Part shown: positions 41,166 to 51,070 of the stretch, one piece after another
Layout: every line of letters starts with the position of its first letter
How positions within the stretch are numbered: the stretch's first letter is position 1
Assembly (NCBI RefSeq): GCF_012515855.1
Contig: NZ_JAAYXO010000204.1
Location: 1-62,160, forward strand
Reading direction: 5' to 3'
Source: Gordonia sp. (in: high G+C Gram-positive bacteria)
Lineage (GTDB): Bacteria; Actinomycetota; Actinomycetes; Mycobacteriales; Mycobacteriaceae
Length of the DNA stretch: 62,160 bases
Notes under the pieces: model-generated
Databases searched by the model: none
Told to the model about the DNA's origin: nothing
Seen by the model: only the letters and a program-made list of their open reading frames with translations
Translations under genes and position numbers: made by a program

Positions 41166-42215
41166 ATGGAGAGCATCAACACCGCGACAGGTCTTGTCGG
41201 GGCGGACCGACTCGGAGTGACGCTCACCCACGAACACGTATTCGTCCTCAATGAGGACTACCGATTGAACTTTCTGCCCGACTGGGACGAGGCCGCCCAG
41301 ATCGCGAACGCGGTCGAGCGACTGAACAGCCTGAAGACGGCCGGCGTGGACACCCTGCTGGACGTCTCCGTGGCAGGCCTCGGACGTAACGTCGAGCGCG
41401 TCGCGAAGGTCGCGGCGCAGGTCGAGGTGAACATCGTGCTGGCGACGGGGCTGTACACCTTCCACGACCTCCCGTTTCAGTTCCACTACACCGGTCCGGC
41501 GCTGGGGTTCGACGGTCCGGACCCCCTCGACACGGCGTTCATTCGAGATCTGACGGTCGGTGTCGGCGATACCGGGATCAAGGCGGGCTTCCTCTTCTGT
41601 GCGATCGAAGCCGAAGGTCTCAGCGCCGGCGTGGAGCGGGTGATGCGAGCGGTCGGACGTGCCGCGGTCGCCACGGGGGCGCCGGTCATCGTGCACACCA
41701 ATCCGCACACCAAGTCGGGTCTGGTGGCGCAGCGAGTGTTGGCGGAGGAGGGCGTCGACCTGACACGCGTTCAGATCGGGCACTGCGGCGACACCACAGA
41801 CCTCGACTACCTGATGCGGGTCGCCGATGCCGGCTCGATTCTCGGTCTCGACCGGTTCGGGCTCGACGTCTTGCTCCCCTACTCCGATCGCTTCGCCACG
41901 TTGATGGCGTTGATCGACAAGGGCTACGCGAATCAGATCGCGCTCTCGCATGACGCCTTCTGCTTCAGCGACTGGTTCGACGAGGCGAAACGGCAGGAGG
42001 TCGCGCCCGAGTGGGACTACTTCCAGGTGACCGGCCGGGTGATCCCGGACCTGCTGCGCGCCGGAGTCACCCAGCAGGTCGTCGACGCGATGATGCAGTA
42101 CGGCCCGCGGGACTTCCTGGCCCCGCCGAGCACGACTCCGGCGGCGCTCGCCGTAGCGAACTTCAATCAGACGGCGAATCCACATAAAACTGGACTGAGT
42201 CCAAAAAGCATGTAG
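41166..42215 (+). CDS. Phosphotriesterase-family metal-dependent hydrolase
   Basis: This 349-residue TIM-barrel hydrolase has all binuclear-metal ligands: His22 and His24 (LTHEHVF), carbamylated Lys139 (TGIKAGF), His177 (IVHTNPH), His206 (QIGHCGD) and Asp263 (LSHDAF). Family members are lactonases with weak phosphotriesterase activity. GAGAGG precedes ATG 41166. The last codons (to 42215) run through the furA promoter region, so its 3' end doubles as regulatory DNA. Whether it is cotranscribed with furA is unclear. Confidence 0.92.
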   Translation: MESINTATGLVGADRLGVTLTHEHVFVLNEDYRLNFLPDWDEAAQIANAVERLNSLKTAGVDTLLDVSVAGLGRNVERVAKVAAQVEVNIVLATGLYTFHDLPFQFHYTGPALGFDGPDPLDTAFIRDLTVGVGDTGIKAGFLFCAIEAEGLSAGVERVMRAVGRAAVATGAPVIVHTNPHTKSGLVAQRVLAEEGVDLTRVQIGHCGDTTDLDYLMRVADAGSILGLDRFGLDVLLPYSDRFATLMALIDKGYANQIALSHDAFCFSDWFDEAKRQEVAPEWDYFQVTGRVIPDLLRAGVTQQVVDAMMQYGPRDFLAPPSTTPAALAVANFNQTANPHKTGLSPKSM

Positions 42216-42218
42216 AGT
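42191..42218 (+). promoter_or_regulatory. furA promoter with overlapping palindrome
   Basis: TGGACT (42191-42196) and TAGAGT (42213-42218), 16 bases apart, are -35- and -10-like. The ATG lies 6 bases after the -10, so furA is probably leaderless, as described for mycobacterial furA. TGGACTGAGTCCA (42191-42203) is a perfect palindrome over the -35, in an AT-rich tract, where FurA autorepression would act. Confidence 0.65.
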
Positions 42219-42224
42219 GGTGTC

Positions 42225-42740
42225 ATGGCCGCCAGAGATCACAGCGCAAGCATTCGAGATGCCGGATTGCGAGTCACCCGGCCTCGTCTCGCTGTGCTGG
42301 CCGTCCTCGACGCTCACCCGCACGCGGAGACCGAAGAGGTCCTGGCGGCAGCACGGCAGGAGCTGCCGGGGGTCTCGCGGCAGGCCGTCTACGACGTTCT
42401 GCACGCACTGACCGACGCCGGGCTCATTCGCAGAATCCAGCCGTCCGGCCATGTCTCCCTGTACGAGACCCGCATCGCGGACAACCATCACCACCTGGTC
42501 TGCCGGGTGTGCGGCACCGTCCGTGACGTCGACTGCGCGGTCGGCGAGGCCCCGTGCCTGCACGCATCAACCGACTACGGCTTCGCCATCGACGAGGCCG
42601 AAGTCATCTACTGGGGCGTGTGCCCCGAGTGCACCGCGGGCGACGCGACCGCAGTCGTCCCCAGCGCGACAGACCCCAGCGCGCCCGACCACACCCCGCG
42701 TGAACCGGAGGATCCCGGCCGCGCGACACGTAGTAACTGA
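42225..42740 (+). CDS. furA: Fur-family peroxide/iron regulator FurA
   Basis: This 171-residue protein has the N-terminal winged helix (GLRVTRPRLAVLAVL, then SRQAVYDVLHALTDAGLIRRI) and a C-terminal metal domain with NHHHLVCRVCGTVRDVDC and VCPECT, giving CxxC pairs for zinc. FurA represses itself and katG in mycobacteria and is inactivated by oxidation. The tail after residue 145 is longer than in most homologues and is Pro/Asp-rich. It precedes katG by 36 bases, with no separate katG promoter evident, so the two should share a transcript. Confidence 0.94.
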   Translation: MAARDHSASIRDAGLRVTRPRLAVLAVLDAHPHAETEEVLAAARQELPGVSRQAVYDVLHALTDAGLIRRIQPSGHVSLYETRIADNHHHLVCRVCGTVRDVDCAVGEAPCLHASTDYGFAIDEAEVIYWGVCPECTAGDATAVVPSATDPSAPDHTPREPEDPGRATRSN

Positions 42741-42776
42741 TCGTCAACCCGAGTTCGTTCACCGAAAGGAACTGAA

Positions 42777-44981
42777 GTGTCCGACCAACAGCCCGCATCG
42801 CAAGCAACCGGCTGCCCGGTACACGGGGGCCAGATGGCTTCTCCGTCCGAGGGTGGCGGCAACCGTGACTGGTGGCCCAAGCAGCTCAACCTCAAACTCC
42901 TGGCCGAGAACCCGGCAGAAGGCAACCCGATGGGCGCCGACTTCGATTACGCCGAGGCCTTCGAGTCGCTCGACCTCGTCGCCGTTCGACGCGACATCGA
43001 AAGTCTCATGCTCGACTCCAAGCCGTGGTGGCCCGCCGACTACGGCAACTACGGTCCCCTCTTCATTCGGATGGCCTGGCACTCGGCGGGTACCTACCGC
43101 GTGGCCGACGGCCGCGGCGGCGGCGGCCACGGCATGCAGCGCTTCGCCCCGCTGAGCAGCTGGCCGGACAACGCAGGCCTGGACAAGGCACGTCGTCTGC
43201 TGTGGCCCATCAAGAAGAAGTACGGCAACAAGCTGTCGTGGGGCGACCTGATCATCTTCGCAGGCAATGTTGCCCTGGAGTCGATGGGCTTCAAGACCTT
43301 CGGCTTCGCCGGTGGTCGCACCGACAAGTGGGAGCCGGAAGAGGTCTACTGGGGTCCGGAGACCACCTGGCTCGACGATGAGCGGTACACCGGCGAGCGC
43401 GACCTCGACAATCCGCTCGCAGCCGTCCAGATGGGTCTGATCTACGTCAACCCCGAGGGCCCGAACGGCAACCCCGATCCGCTGAAGGCGGCCGTCGACA
43501 TCCGCGAGACCTTTGCCCGCATGGCGATGGATGACGAGGAGACCGTCGCCCTCATCGCCGGCGGCCACACGTTCGGCAAGACGCACGGTGCGGCCGTCGC
43601 CGACGAGTACGTCGGACCGCTCCCCGAGGACGCTCCGCTGGAGGACATGGGCCTCGGTTGGAAGGGTTCGTACCAGACCGGAGTCGGTGTGGACGCGATC
43701 AGCTCCGGCATCGAAGGCGCCTGGAACAGCACTCCGGTCACCTGGGACAACAACTTCTTCTGGACCCTCTACGGCTACGAGTGGGAGACGTACACCGGCC
43801 CGGGCGGCGCCACGCAGTGGCGCCCGAAGGACAACGCGGGCAGCACGAGCGTGCCCGACGCGGGCGACCCGGACAAGCGCCACCAGCCGATGATGCTCAC
43901 CACCGACATCGCGCTGCGCGAAGACCCGGCGTACGGCAAGATCTCGCGCCGGTTCCTGGAGAACCCCAACGAGTTCGCCGACGCCTTCGCGCGTGCATGG
44001 TTCAAGCTGACCCACCGCGACATGGGTCCGCTGTCGCGCTACCTCGGCAACGAGGTGCCCTCCGAGGAGCTGATCTGGCAGGATCCGGTGCCTGCGGCCG
44101 ACTACGAGCAGATCGACGCCGCCGATGCCAAGGCGATCAAGCGGCAGATCCTGGACTCGGGACTGACGGTGGCTCAGCTGGTCAAGACGGCGTGGGCGTC
44201 GGCGGCATCGTTCCGCGGCAGTGACAAGCGCGGCGGCGCCAACGGTGGACGCGTTCGTCTGGAGCCGCAGCGCAGCTGGACCGTCAACGAGCCCGCCGAG
44301 CTGGAGAAGGCGCTCACGGTTCTGGAGGGCGTCGCGGAGGCGTTCAACGCCGAGTCCGGCGCCAAGAAGGTCTCGGTGGCCGACGTGATCGTCCTGGGCG
44401 GCGCGGCGGCGGTCGAGAAGGCCGCTGCGGCGGCCGGTCACACCGTCGAGGTTCCGGTCTCGCTGGGGCGCACCGATGCGTCGCAGGAGGACACGGACGT
44501 CGATTCCTTCACGGTGATGGAGCCGCGTTGGGACGGGTTCCGCAACTACCTGGCCGCTGATGCTCCGATTCCGGCCGAGTACCTGCTCGTGGACCGTGCC
44601 CAGCTGCTCGGCGTCACGGCGCCGCAGATGACGGCGCTGGTCGGTGGACTCCGCGTGTTGGGCGCCAACCACGGTGCGTCGCAGCACGGTGTGCTGACCG
44701 ATCGTCCGGAGGTCCTGTCGAACGACTTCTTCGTGAACCTCCTCGACATGGACACCGCGTGGGCCGAGGCGTCCGACGGCTCGTACGTCGGCACCGACCT
44801 CGCTAGCGGAGACCAGAAGTGGACCGCCTCGCGGGCCGACATGGTCTTCGGCTCCAACTCGCAGCTGCGGGCGCTGGCCGAGGTCTACGGTTCCGACGAC
44901 GCGACCGGCAAGTTCGTCGACGACTTCGTCCAGGCGTGGGCACAGGTCATGGACGCCGATCGGTTCGATCTGCACGGCTGA
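42777..44981 (+). CDS. katG: Catalase-peroxidase KatG
   Basis: This 734-residue bifunctional catalase-peroxidase removes hydrogen peroxide. The distal site is Arg98, Trp101 and His102 ([10 protein letters not shown]). With Tyr223 (LIYVNPEG) and Met249 (RMAMDDEE), Trp101 makes the family's Met-Tyr-Trp adduct needed for catalase activity. His264 ([10 protein letters not shown]) is the proximal heme ligand. Ser310 corresponds to Ser315 of the M. tuberculosis enzyme. Length and both repeats are complete. GTG 42777 follows AAAGGA. A strong hairpin follows at 45002-45042. Confidence 0.97.
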   Translation: MSDQQPASQATGCPVHGGQMASPSEGGGNRDWWPKQLNLKLLAENPAEGNPMGADFDYAEAFESLDLVAVRRDIESLMLDSKPWWPADYGNYGPLFIRMAWHSAGTYRVADGRGGGGHGMQRFAPLSSWPDNAGLDKARRLLWPIKKKYGNKLSWGDLIIFAGNVALESMGFKTFGFAGGRTDKWEPEEVYWGPETTWLDDERYTGERDLDNPLAAVQMGLIYVNPEGPNGNPDPLKAAVDIRETFARMAMDDEETVALIAGGHTFGKTHGAAVADEYVGPLPEDAPLEDMGLGWKGSYQTGVGVDAISSGIEGAWNSTPVTWDNNFFWTLYGYEWETYTGPGGATQWRPKDNAGSTSVPDAGDPDKRHQPMMLTTDIALREDPAYGKISRRFLENPNEFADAFARAWFKLTHRDMGPLSRYLGNEVPSEELIWQDPVPAADYEQIDAADAKAIKRQILDSGLTVAQLVKTAWASAASFRGSDKRGGANGGRVRLEPQRSWTVNEPAELEKALTVLEGVAEAFNAESGAKKVSVADVIVLGGAAAVEKAAAAAGHTVEVPVSLGRTDASQEDTDVDSFTVMEPRWDGFRNYLAADAPIPAEYLLVDRAQLLGVTAPQMTALVGGLRVLGANHGASQHGVLTDRPEVLSNDFFVNLLDMDTAWAEASDGSYVGTDLASGDQKWTASRADMVFGSNSQLRALAEVYGSDDATGKFVDDFVQAWAQVMDADRFDLHG

Positions 44982-45001
44982 TCGTCACTCGAATCCCGTT
45001 C

Positions 45002-45042
45002 CACCGCGTCCCGTCGGAGCTCGTCTCCGGCGGGACGCGGTG
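45002..45042 (+). terminator. Strong hairpin terminator after katG
   Basis: An 18-bp stem, complete with a single U-G pair, has arms beginning CACCGCGTCCCG and ending CGGGACGCGGTG around a 5-base loop. It starts 20 bases after the katG stop. Confidence 0.82.
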
Positions 45043-45134
45043 CGTTCTCCAACCCTTTCCCCTCGGCCGCGGACGGAATGACTGAAAACCGGCTTACCCT
45101 GTCGACACGGCGGGACGATCGATAGCCTCGTGAC

Positions 45135-46169
<1,035 letters not shown>

Positions 46170-46191
46170 CCGAAAGTAAACCCAAGCTGTC

Positions 46192-46212
46192 GAAGGTGAA
46201 CGGAAAGTGAAC
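46192..46212 (-). promoter_or_regulatory. PHO-box-like direct repeats
   Basis: The minus strand reads GTTCACTTTCC then GTTCACCTTCG, two adjacent 11-base units with GTTCA in the same phase. This is the arrangement of PHO boxes bound by PhoP-type response regulators (PhoP in Streptomyces, RegX3 in mycobacteria). A weaker third unit, GTTTACTTTC, lies at 46172-46181. The block ends 16 bases upstream of the -35 of the 47-aa ORF. Confidence 0.55.
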
Positions 46213-46228
46213 GAGAGCGGAATGGAGC

Positions 46229-46257
46229 TTGACTTCAGCTGGACGTTAGGTTACAAA
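46229..46257 (+). promoter_or_regulatory. Sigma-A-like promoter of the 47-aa ORF
   Basis: TTGACT, 17 bases, TACAAA: the -35 is one base from consensus and the -10 matches four of six. The expected transcript would start near 46264 and run about 225 bases to the terminator at 46454-46488. Confidence 0.55.
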
Positions 46258-46291
46258 TGAATGGACAGAAACTAGCGGAGAGGGTTCCACG

Positions 46292-46435
46292 ATGCGTATT
46301 CGCACCAGTTCGACCTTTGCGTCCAGGATTCGTAACCTCGCTCACCTCGTGTCTGAGCGAATGAACCAGAGCGCGAGCCAGCGCCTGACCATGCAGCTCG
46401 GCAACTCGCCGATCGCAGTGCTCGGCGCGGCATAG
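46292..46435 (+). CDS. 47-aa small protein of unknown function
   Basis: The frame encodes 47 residues starting MRIRTSSTFASRIRNLAHLV and ending SPIAVLGAA. It has a basic, potentially amphipathic first half and a short apolar end; no Cys, no clear membrane span. GAGAGG lies 8 bases before the ATG. A sigma-A-like promoter and PHO-box-like repeats lie upstream and a strong intrinsic terminator follows 18 bases after the stop, so this is a compact transcription unit of its own. It could be a small protein, a dual-function RNA, or an RNA with a chance ORF. I recognise no homologue. Confidence 0.6.
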   Translation: MRIRTSSTFASRIRNLAHLVSERMNQSASQRLTMQLGNSPIAVLGAA

Positions 46436-46453
46436 TCCCCGGCACCAGCCAAC

Positions 46454-46492
46454 AACGACGCCCGACGGATTCTCCGTCGGGCGTCGTTGTTT
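46454..46492 (+). terminator. Intrinsic terminator after the 47-aa ORF
   Basis: Two exact 16-base arms (AACGACGCCCGACGGA and its complement) flank a 3-base loop, and GTTT follows. It is the best intrinsic terminator in the window and also faces the 3' end of the convergent small gene at 46535. Confidence 0.88.
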
Positions 46493-46534
46493 CAGCGGAG
46501 ATTCAGCGCTGTCTGTATCTCAGCGACTCTGCTC

Positions 46535-46819
46535 TCAGTGCTTCTGCGGCGGTCTGGGGACGGCGCTGGTCAAGTGCCACGACCCGCAGACGCACTCGTA
46601 CGACCGCAACGACGGACGGCTCTGCGACTGCCGAGCAATCGCCAGAATCGCGCCGGTGACCGCAGCCAGGGTCGGGTAGGCGATCTTCTCCGGTGTGGGG
46701 CACGAGAACTGCACCTGCGGAACCGCCCGCTTGCGTTTACGAGGCTTGGCGTTGGCTGCAGCCGTCCGCGATTCGATCCGCCGGTAGAACTCGTCGAGTT
46801 CGTCGTCGTCGAACGGCAT
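46535..46819 (-). CDS. Small protein with YxCxCGxWHLT zinc-ribbon-like motif
   Basis: This 94-residue protein has an acidic helical start (DDDELDEFYRRIES), a Lys/Arg-rich middle, then FSCPTPEKIAY and YECVCGSWHLTS. The spaced Cys residues and the CGSWHLT end resemble small zinc-ribbon proteins common in actinobacteria and their phages, of no known function. It follows the cyclase gene by 18 bases on the same strand, so it is probably cotranscribed. Confidence 0.72.
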   Translation of the reverse strand: MPFDDDELDEFYRRIESRTAAANAKPRKRKRAVPQVQFSCPTPEKIAYPTLAAVTGAILAIARQSQSRPSLRSYECVCGSWHLTSAVPRPPQKH

Positions 46820-46837
46820 GAGATATCGAGGCCGCGG

Positions 46838-47653
46838 CTATCGGGGATCGCTGTAGCGGGGCAGCACGCGGAAGACCTGAAGCTCCTTCGGGACGCCCTT
46901 GGCGCGGAAGCGCCGCCGCCGGACGAGAAAATCGTCGATGTCGACCTGTGCCAGCGCGGCGTCGCTCGCGAGCACCTCACCGCCTCCCGCCGCGTCACAC
47001 ACACGCGCGGCGACGTTCACGTCGACCCCGATGAAGTCGTCGCCGACCGCCCGCGGAGTTCCGGTGTGCAGACCCGCGCGCAACGCCGGACGGAAGTCGC
47101 CGACCACGATCGCGCTGACGGCGCCCACGGCTTCGTGGGCGGCCGCAATGGCTGCTGCCGCGTCGACGAACACCGCCATGGTGCCGTCGCCCAGCGTCTT
47201 GACCACCTGTCCGTGGTGCGCGCTGATCACCTGCTCGGTGGCAGCGTTGACCCGGCGGAGGAGGTCGAGGACCTGGTCGTCGCCCGCACGCAGCGCCCAG
47301 GACGAGAAGCCGACGAGATCGGTGAACAGAATCGTCGCGTGGACGGGCCCGGAGGGTTCGGGGCGACGGCGCTCCACCATCGACTGCCAGACCGCCACCG
47401 ACGCCAGCCCCAGATCACGCACCGCGCTCGGGCGATCGGGACGGACGTCGTTCAGCAGGCGCGCCACGCGGTCCGAGGTCCGGTCGCCGGGAGCCAGTCG
47501 GTTCTCGCCGGGCGCGAGTTTACGAGCCAGACGGGCCGCACGAACGGCGGCCTGGCTCTCGTCGGTCCGCGCCAGCAGTTCGCTCGCACGGTGCAGCGCC
47601 GACGGGGGTACGGCTACGGCGTCGCGCTCGCTGGGATGGCGTTCGTCGTTCAC
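46838..47653 (-). CDS. Class III adenylate/guanylate cyclase-like protein
   Basis: This 271-residue protein has a C-terminal cyclase homology domain at about residues 100-265: TILFTDLVGFSSW carries the first metal Asp, VKTLGDGTMAVF the second, and GLHTGTPRAVGDDFIGVDVNVAARVCD the transition-state region. The N-terminal 95 residues are helical and of no known domain. It has no membrane span, so it is a soluble cyclase. The base-specifying residues cannot be set with certainty, so ATP as substrate is presumed. Confidence 0.88.
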   Translation of the reverse strand: MNDERHPSERDAVAVPPSALHRASELLARTDESQAAVRAARLARKLAPGENRLAPGDRTSDRVARLLNDVRPDRPSAVRDLGLASVAVWQSMVERRRPEPSGPVHATILFTDLVGFSSWALRAGDDQVLDLLRRVNAATEQVISAHHGQVVKTLGDGTMAVFVDAAAAIAAAHEAVGAVSAIVVGDFRPALRAGLHTGTPRAVGDDFIGVDVNVAARVCDAAGGGEVLASDAALAQVDIDDFLVRRRRFRAKGVPKELQVFRVLPRYSDPR

Positions 47654-47739
47654 GTTGATTGATCTTAGTGACTCGCGGTCACGGGATTCCGATACCGAGG
47701 GCGGTGACGTGAATCTCGCCGGTGCGATCCCGCGCCGGT

Positions 47740-48090
47740 TCAGCGGAGTCGTTCCGCTTCGTGCGCCAGCTTCAGCAGTTCGGCGGCCAACTCCTCGAGG
47801 GTGTCCTGATCGGCCTTCTCCCCGATGGCCGTCGAGAGATCCTCGGCGGCACAGCGCAGCAGAAACATCCGGTCCCCGAGGCCCTCGGCCTCGGTGGGAC
47901 TCAAGATTATCGCGTCCTCGGGAATAGCCGTGCCCTCGACGAGCGTTCTCTGTTCATAGGCGCGTTGGCGGCACGACCGCTTGCAGTACTTGCGCCTGCG
48001 ACCCCGTTCGGAGTCGACCATCTGCCGTCCGCACCAGGCGCACGCGTACGGGCGTTGGCGGGAAGTCGGTTCGGACACGGGCTCGGACAC
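47740..48090 (-). CDS. Small zinc-finger protein
   Basis: This 116-residue protein has an N-terminal zinc-binding motif, CAWCGRQM followed by KYCKRSCRQRAYEQR, and a C-terminal helical region (about residues 75-116). CxxC pairs with the RRKYCxxxCRQRAY pattern are typical of a conserved actinobacterial family found next to housekeeping genes; function unknown. The GTG has no ribosome site and TACCGT lies just upstream, which suggests a leaderless transcript divergent from rbpA. Confidence 0.8.
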   Translation of the reverse strand: MSEPVSEPTSRQRPYACAWCGRQMVDSERGRRRKYCKRSCRQRAYEQRTLVEGTAIPEDAIILSPTEAEGLGDRMFLLRCAAEDLSTAIGEKADQDTLEELAAELLKLAHEAERLR

Positions 48091-48134
48091 AAAGGAGACG
48101 GTACCGCGTCAGTCTCGCAGACGCGCGGACCGCG

Positions 48135-48140
48135 TAGAAT
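48135..48140 (+). promoter_or_regulatory. rbpA -10 element
   Basis: TAGAAT lies 35 bases before the rbpA start and matches the actinobacterial housekeeping -10 pattern at five of six positions. No clear -35 is visible, which is common for this class. GAGAGGAAG precedes the ATG. Confidence 0.5.
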
Positions 48141-48175
48141 GGTTCTGTTACCCGACCGTTTGAGAGGAAGACTTC

Positions 48176-48520
48176 ATGGCTGATCGAGTTCTACGTGGTA
48201 GCCGGCTCGGAGCGGTTAGCTACGAGACCGACCGCGACCACGACCTCGCCCCGCGTCGGCTCGTCCAGTACCGCACCGACAACGGCGAGATCTTCGACAT
48301 CCCTTTCGCCGACGAAGCGGAGATCCCCGGCACCTGGCCGTGCAAGAACGGCATGGAGGGCAAGCTGCTCGAGGGTGGCGCCCCCGAGGAGAAGAAGGGC
48401 AAGCCCCCGCGCACGCACTGGGACATGCTGCTGGAGCGTCGTTCCGAGGACGAGCTCGAAGTGCTGCTCACCGAACGCCTCGACTTGCTGAAGCAGCGTC
48501 GCCGCGGCGGCGGCGCCTGA
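48176..48520 (+). CDS. rbpA: RNA polymerase-binding protein RbpA
   Basis: This 114-residue RbpA binds RNA polymerase and the principal sigma factor and stabilises open promoter complexes; it is essential in mycobacteria. The sequence has the N-terminal tail, the central beta core (YRTDNGEIFDIPFADEAEIPGTWPCKNG) and the C-terminal sigma-interaction helix (RTHWDMLLERRSEDELEVLLTERLDLL). Only one Cys remains in the core, so zinc binding is unlikely. GAGAGGAAG precedes the ATG, and a near-perfect hairpin follows. Confidence 0.97.
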   Translation: MADRVLRGSRLGAVSYETDRDHDLAPRRLVQYRTDNGEIFDIPFADEAEIPGTWPCKNGMEGKLLEGGAPEEKKGKPPRTHWDMLLERRSEDELEVLLTERLDLLKQRRRGGGA

Positions 48521-48547
48521 CCCTGGCGTCAGGCACAGGCTGAGAAC

Positions 48548-48586
48548 ACAGATCGGCCCCGGGAGCATCTCCCGGGGCCGATCTGT
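48548..48586 (+). terminator. Strong hairpin terminator after rbpA
   Basis: Two exact 18-base arms (ACAGATCGGCCCCGGGAG and its complement) around a CAT loop follow rbpA by 28 bases. It also faces the 3' end of the convergent ppm1-like gene. Confidence 0.87.
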
Positions 48587-48639
48587 ACGTTGCCGGTCGT
48601 GTTTACTGCTGGCGACCTGTCTCGTTCTTGGCGAAAGGT

Positions 48640-49416
48640 CTACTTTCTGGCAAATTTGGCCAGCCGGCCTGCGATGCCCCATCGGGCGACGTTGAGGAAC
48701 GATTCGGCGATCACGCCGCCGTCCATCTTCGACTCGCAGATCGCCCGTTCGGTGAACGTGATGGGCACCTCGCGGATGGTGAAACCGTTCTGCAAGGAGC
48801 GCCACGCCAGGTCGATCTGGAAGCAGTAGCCCGCCGACTCCACCTGGTCGAGGCCGATCTTCTCCAGCACCTCGCGGCGGAACGCGCGGTAGCCCGCGGT
48901 GATGTCCTTCACCTTCGCACCGAGAGCCAGGCGCGCGTAGGTGTTGGCGCCCTTGGACAGGAACTCCCGACGTTTGGGCCAGTTGACGAGCTGGCCACCC
49001 GGCACGTAGCGCGAACCGATGACCAGGTCGGCGCCGTCTTTGATCGCATCGAGCAGTCGGTGCAGCTGCTCGGGCGCGTGGCTGCCGTCGGCGTCCATCT
49101 CGACGATGACGGCGTAGTCGCGCTCGAGTCCCCACGCGAAGCCCGCCAGATATGCCTTGCCCAGTCCGTCCTTGACGGTTCGGTGCATCACGTGGATGCG
49201 TCCGGCGGCATCGTCGGCCGCCAACTGATCGGCGACGTCGCCGGTCCCGTCGGGGCTGGAATCGTCGACCACCAACACGTGAATCGCCGTCTGCGCGGTG
49301 AGCAGCCGGTCGACGATGACCGGGAGGTTCTCGCGCTCGTTGAACGTCGGAATGACGACAAGGGCGCCTTCGCCGTCCGCGCCGACGAGGCGGGATTCAG
49401 GAAGCCTGCTGGCCAT
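48640..49416 (-). CDS. ppm1: Polyprenol-phosphate mannose synthase (Ppm1, catalytic domain)
   Basis: This 258-residue GT2 glycosyltransferase transfers mannose from GDP-mannose to polyprenol phosphate, the donor for lipoarabinomannan and protein mannosylation. [24 protein letters not shown] and [13 protein letters not shown] (metal-binding DxD) and the C-terminal [15 protein letters not shown] are typical of dolichol-phosphate mannose synthases. It has no membrane spans. Its start lies 20 bases inside the lnt gene, so the two are coupled. In M. tuberculosis these two enzymes form one fused protein (Rv2051c); here they are separate, as in M. smegmatis. Confidence 0.95.
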   Translation of the reverse strand: MASRLPESRLVGADGEGALVVIPTFNERENLPVIVDRLLTAQTAIHVLVVDDSSPDGTGDVADQLAADDAAGRIHVMHRTVKDGLGKAYLAGFAWGLERDYAVIVEMDADGSHAPEQLHRLLDAIKDGADLVIGSRYVPGGQLVNWPKRREFLSKGANTYARLALGAKVKDITAGYRAFRREVLEKIGLDQVESAGYCFQIDLAWRSLQNGFTIREVPITFTERAICESKMDGGVIAESFLNVARWGIAGRLAKFARK

Positions 49417-51070
49417 CGTGCTCCTTCTCCGTGACCGGTACCCTCCGACCGGTGAACATATCGAGGCTAGTGCGTCGACCCAGCGCGTACAAAAAAGCGA
49501 TGGCGGTCACGAGGATCACCAGGCGCTGAGGCCAGGGTCCGAAGCGGACCGCCAGGGTCTCCCCGGAACGCATCTGGATGCTCGATTGCAGGATGTCCGG
49601 AGTGAAGATCTCGCTGCTGGAGATCAGTGATCCATCCGGTGCCACCAGCGCACTGACCCCGCTGGTCGCCGCGACCACCACGCTGCGGCCGGTCTCGACG
49701 GCCCGCACCTGAGACATCGCCAGTTGCTGGTAAGTCATGTCGGTCTTGCCGAAGGTCGCATTGTTGGTCGGGACGAACAGGAACTCCGCGCCTTCGCGGA
49801 TCGACTGCTGCGCGGCCCGGTCGAAGGCGACCTCCCAGCACGTGGCGACACCCATCGTCACCTCACCGTCGCGCGTCGGCACCGTGAGGACGGCGGGACC
49901 GGTGCCGGGACGGAAGTCGCCCGCCCGGTCGGCGTACGAGGAGAACAGCCGGAAGAAGTCGCGCCAGGGCAGGTACTCGCCGAACGGTTGGATGATGTGC
50001 TTGTCGTAGCGACCGGACGGCTCCGGATCGCCGAAGCCGTCGGTCTCGCCCCACAGGAGGATCGAGTTCGACGCGCCGCCGCCCTCGTTCGGAATCCACG
50101 TGCCGAACGCGATCGGTGCGCGCGCCGCGGTGACCGCGGCGCGAATGCTGTCCGCCGAGTCCTGGTAGACGGTCGGTGGCGCATCGGCGGCGTTCTCCGG
50201 CCACAGGACCATGTCGGGTTGCGGACGGCTGCCGTCGATCACTTCGGCCGACATCCGCAATGTCTGCCGAACGTGATTGTCGAGCACGGCGCGGCGTTGG
50301 GCCGCGAAGTCGAGGCCGAGGCGCGGTACATTGCCCTGGATCGCCGCGATCTCGCGCTCGCCGACTGTCGAGGTCAACGGGCTTCCGGTCACCGCGAGGA
50401 TGCCGCCGACGGCCAGCGGAAGCACCACGGCGGCGAGGGCGAGGCCGGCCGTCGTCGAGCGAAGCACGGAGCGGCTCCGACCGATCAGGGTGATCACGAA
50501 GGCAGCGGCGGCAGCCCCGCTCAATGCGATGACGCCCGAGACTCCCGGCGCGCCGATCACGGATGTCAGCGGCAGGTACCAGCCCTCCACCTGACTGAAT
50601 GCGGTATTGCCCCAGGGGAACCCGCCGAAGGGGAAAGCCGAGCGGATCGCCTCGATCGTGACCCAGCTGAGAGCGAACCACAGGGGCCGGAACCGCAGAC
50701 GCATCGTCACCGACGCCAGGGCGCCGAACAGCGCGGTGTACAGCGCCATCACGACCGCCAGTGCCAGCCACGGCAGGGGGCCGACGTACTCGCCGATCCA
50801 CGGCAGCAGCGGCACGAAGAACGCGAGGCCGAAGACGAATCCCGAGCCCGCATTGCTGCGGGTCGACGGTCGTCCGACGGTCATCGCCGCGTACAGCAAG
50901 CCGAGCGCGATCGGTGCCAGCCACCAGACGTACCGGTTCGGCGGGAAGGTCGCGTACATCAGGCCGCCCGCCGCAGCGGCGACGATCACCCGGTGCCACC
51001 AGGTGACCGCGAACGACGGCTCGGAGGTATCGCGGTCGACCGGATCGGCCACGGACGTCGAGGTGCTCAC
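49397..51070 (-). CDS. lnt: Apolipoprotein N-acyltransferase
   Basis: This 557-residue membrane enzyme adds a third acyl chain to the N-terminal Cys of lipoproteins. The N-terminal half has about six to seven spans; the C-terminal half is a nitrilase-like domain with catalytic Glu (LWPENAAD), Lys ([16 protein letters not shown]) and Cys ([10 protein letters not shown]). One more span lies near the end. GTG 51070 overlaps the stop of the amidohydrolase gene (GTGA), and the 3' end overlaps the mannose synthase gene by 20 bases. Confidence 0.94.
   Translation of the reverse strand: MSTSTSVADPVDRDTSEPSFAVTWWHRVIVAAAAGGLMYATFPPNRYVWWLAPIALGLLYAAMTVGRPSTRSNAGSGFVFGLAFFVPLLPWIGEYVGPLPWLALAVVMALYTALFGALASVTMRLRFRPLWFALSWVTIEAIRSAFPFGGFPWGNTAFSQVEGWYLPLTSVIGAPGVSGVIALSGAAAAAFVITLIGRSRSVLRSTTAGLALAAVVLPLAVGGILAVTGSPLTSTVGEREIAAIQGNVPRLGLDFAAQRRAVLDNHVRQTLRMSAEVIDGSRPQPDMVLWPENAADAPPTVYQDSADSIRAAVTAARAPIAFGTWIPNEGGGASNSILLWGETDGFGDPEPSGRYDKHIIQPFGEYLPWRDFFRLFSSYADRAGDFRPGTGPAVLTVPTRDGEVTMGVATCWEVAFDRAAQQSIREGAEFLFVPTNNATFGKTDMTYQQLAMSQVRAVETGRSVVVAATSGVSALVAPDGSLISSSEIFTPDILQSSIQMRSGETLAVRFGPWPQRLVILVTAIAFLYALGRRTSLDMFTGRRVPVTEKEHDGQQAS

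Noticed and set aside
42759..44975. A very long open frame (about 738 codons) on the minus strand opposite katG
   Set aside because: It mirrors the codon bias of katG, shows no protein motifs and is rich in Arg, Val and Gln. The plus-strand frame is an unmistakable catalase-peroxidase.
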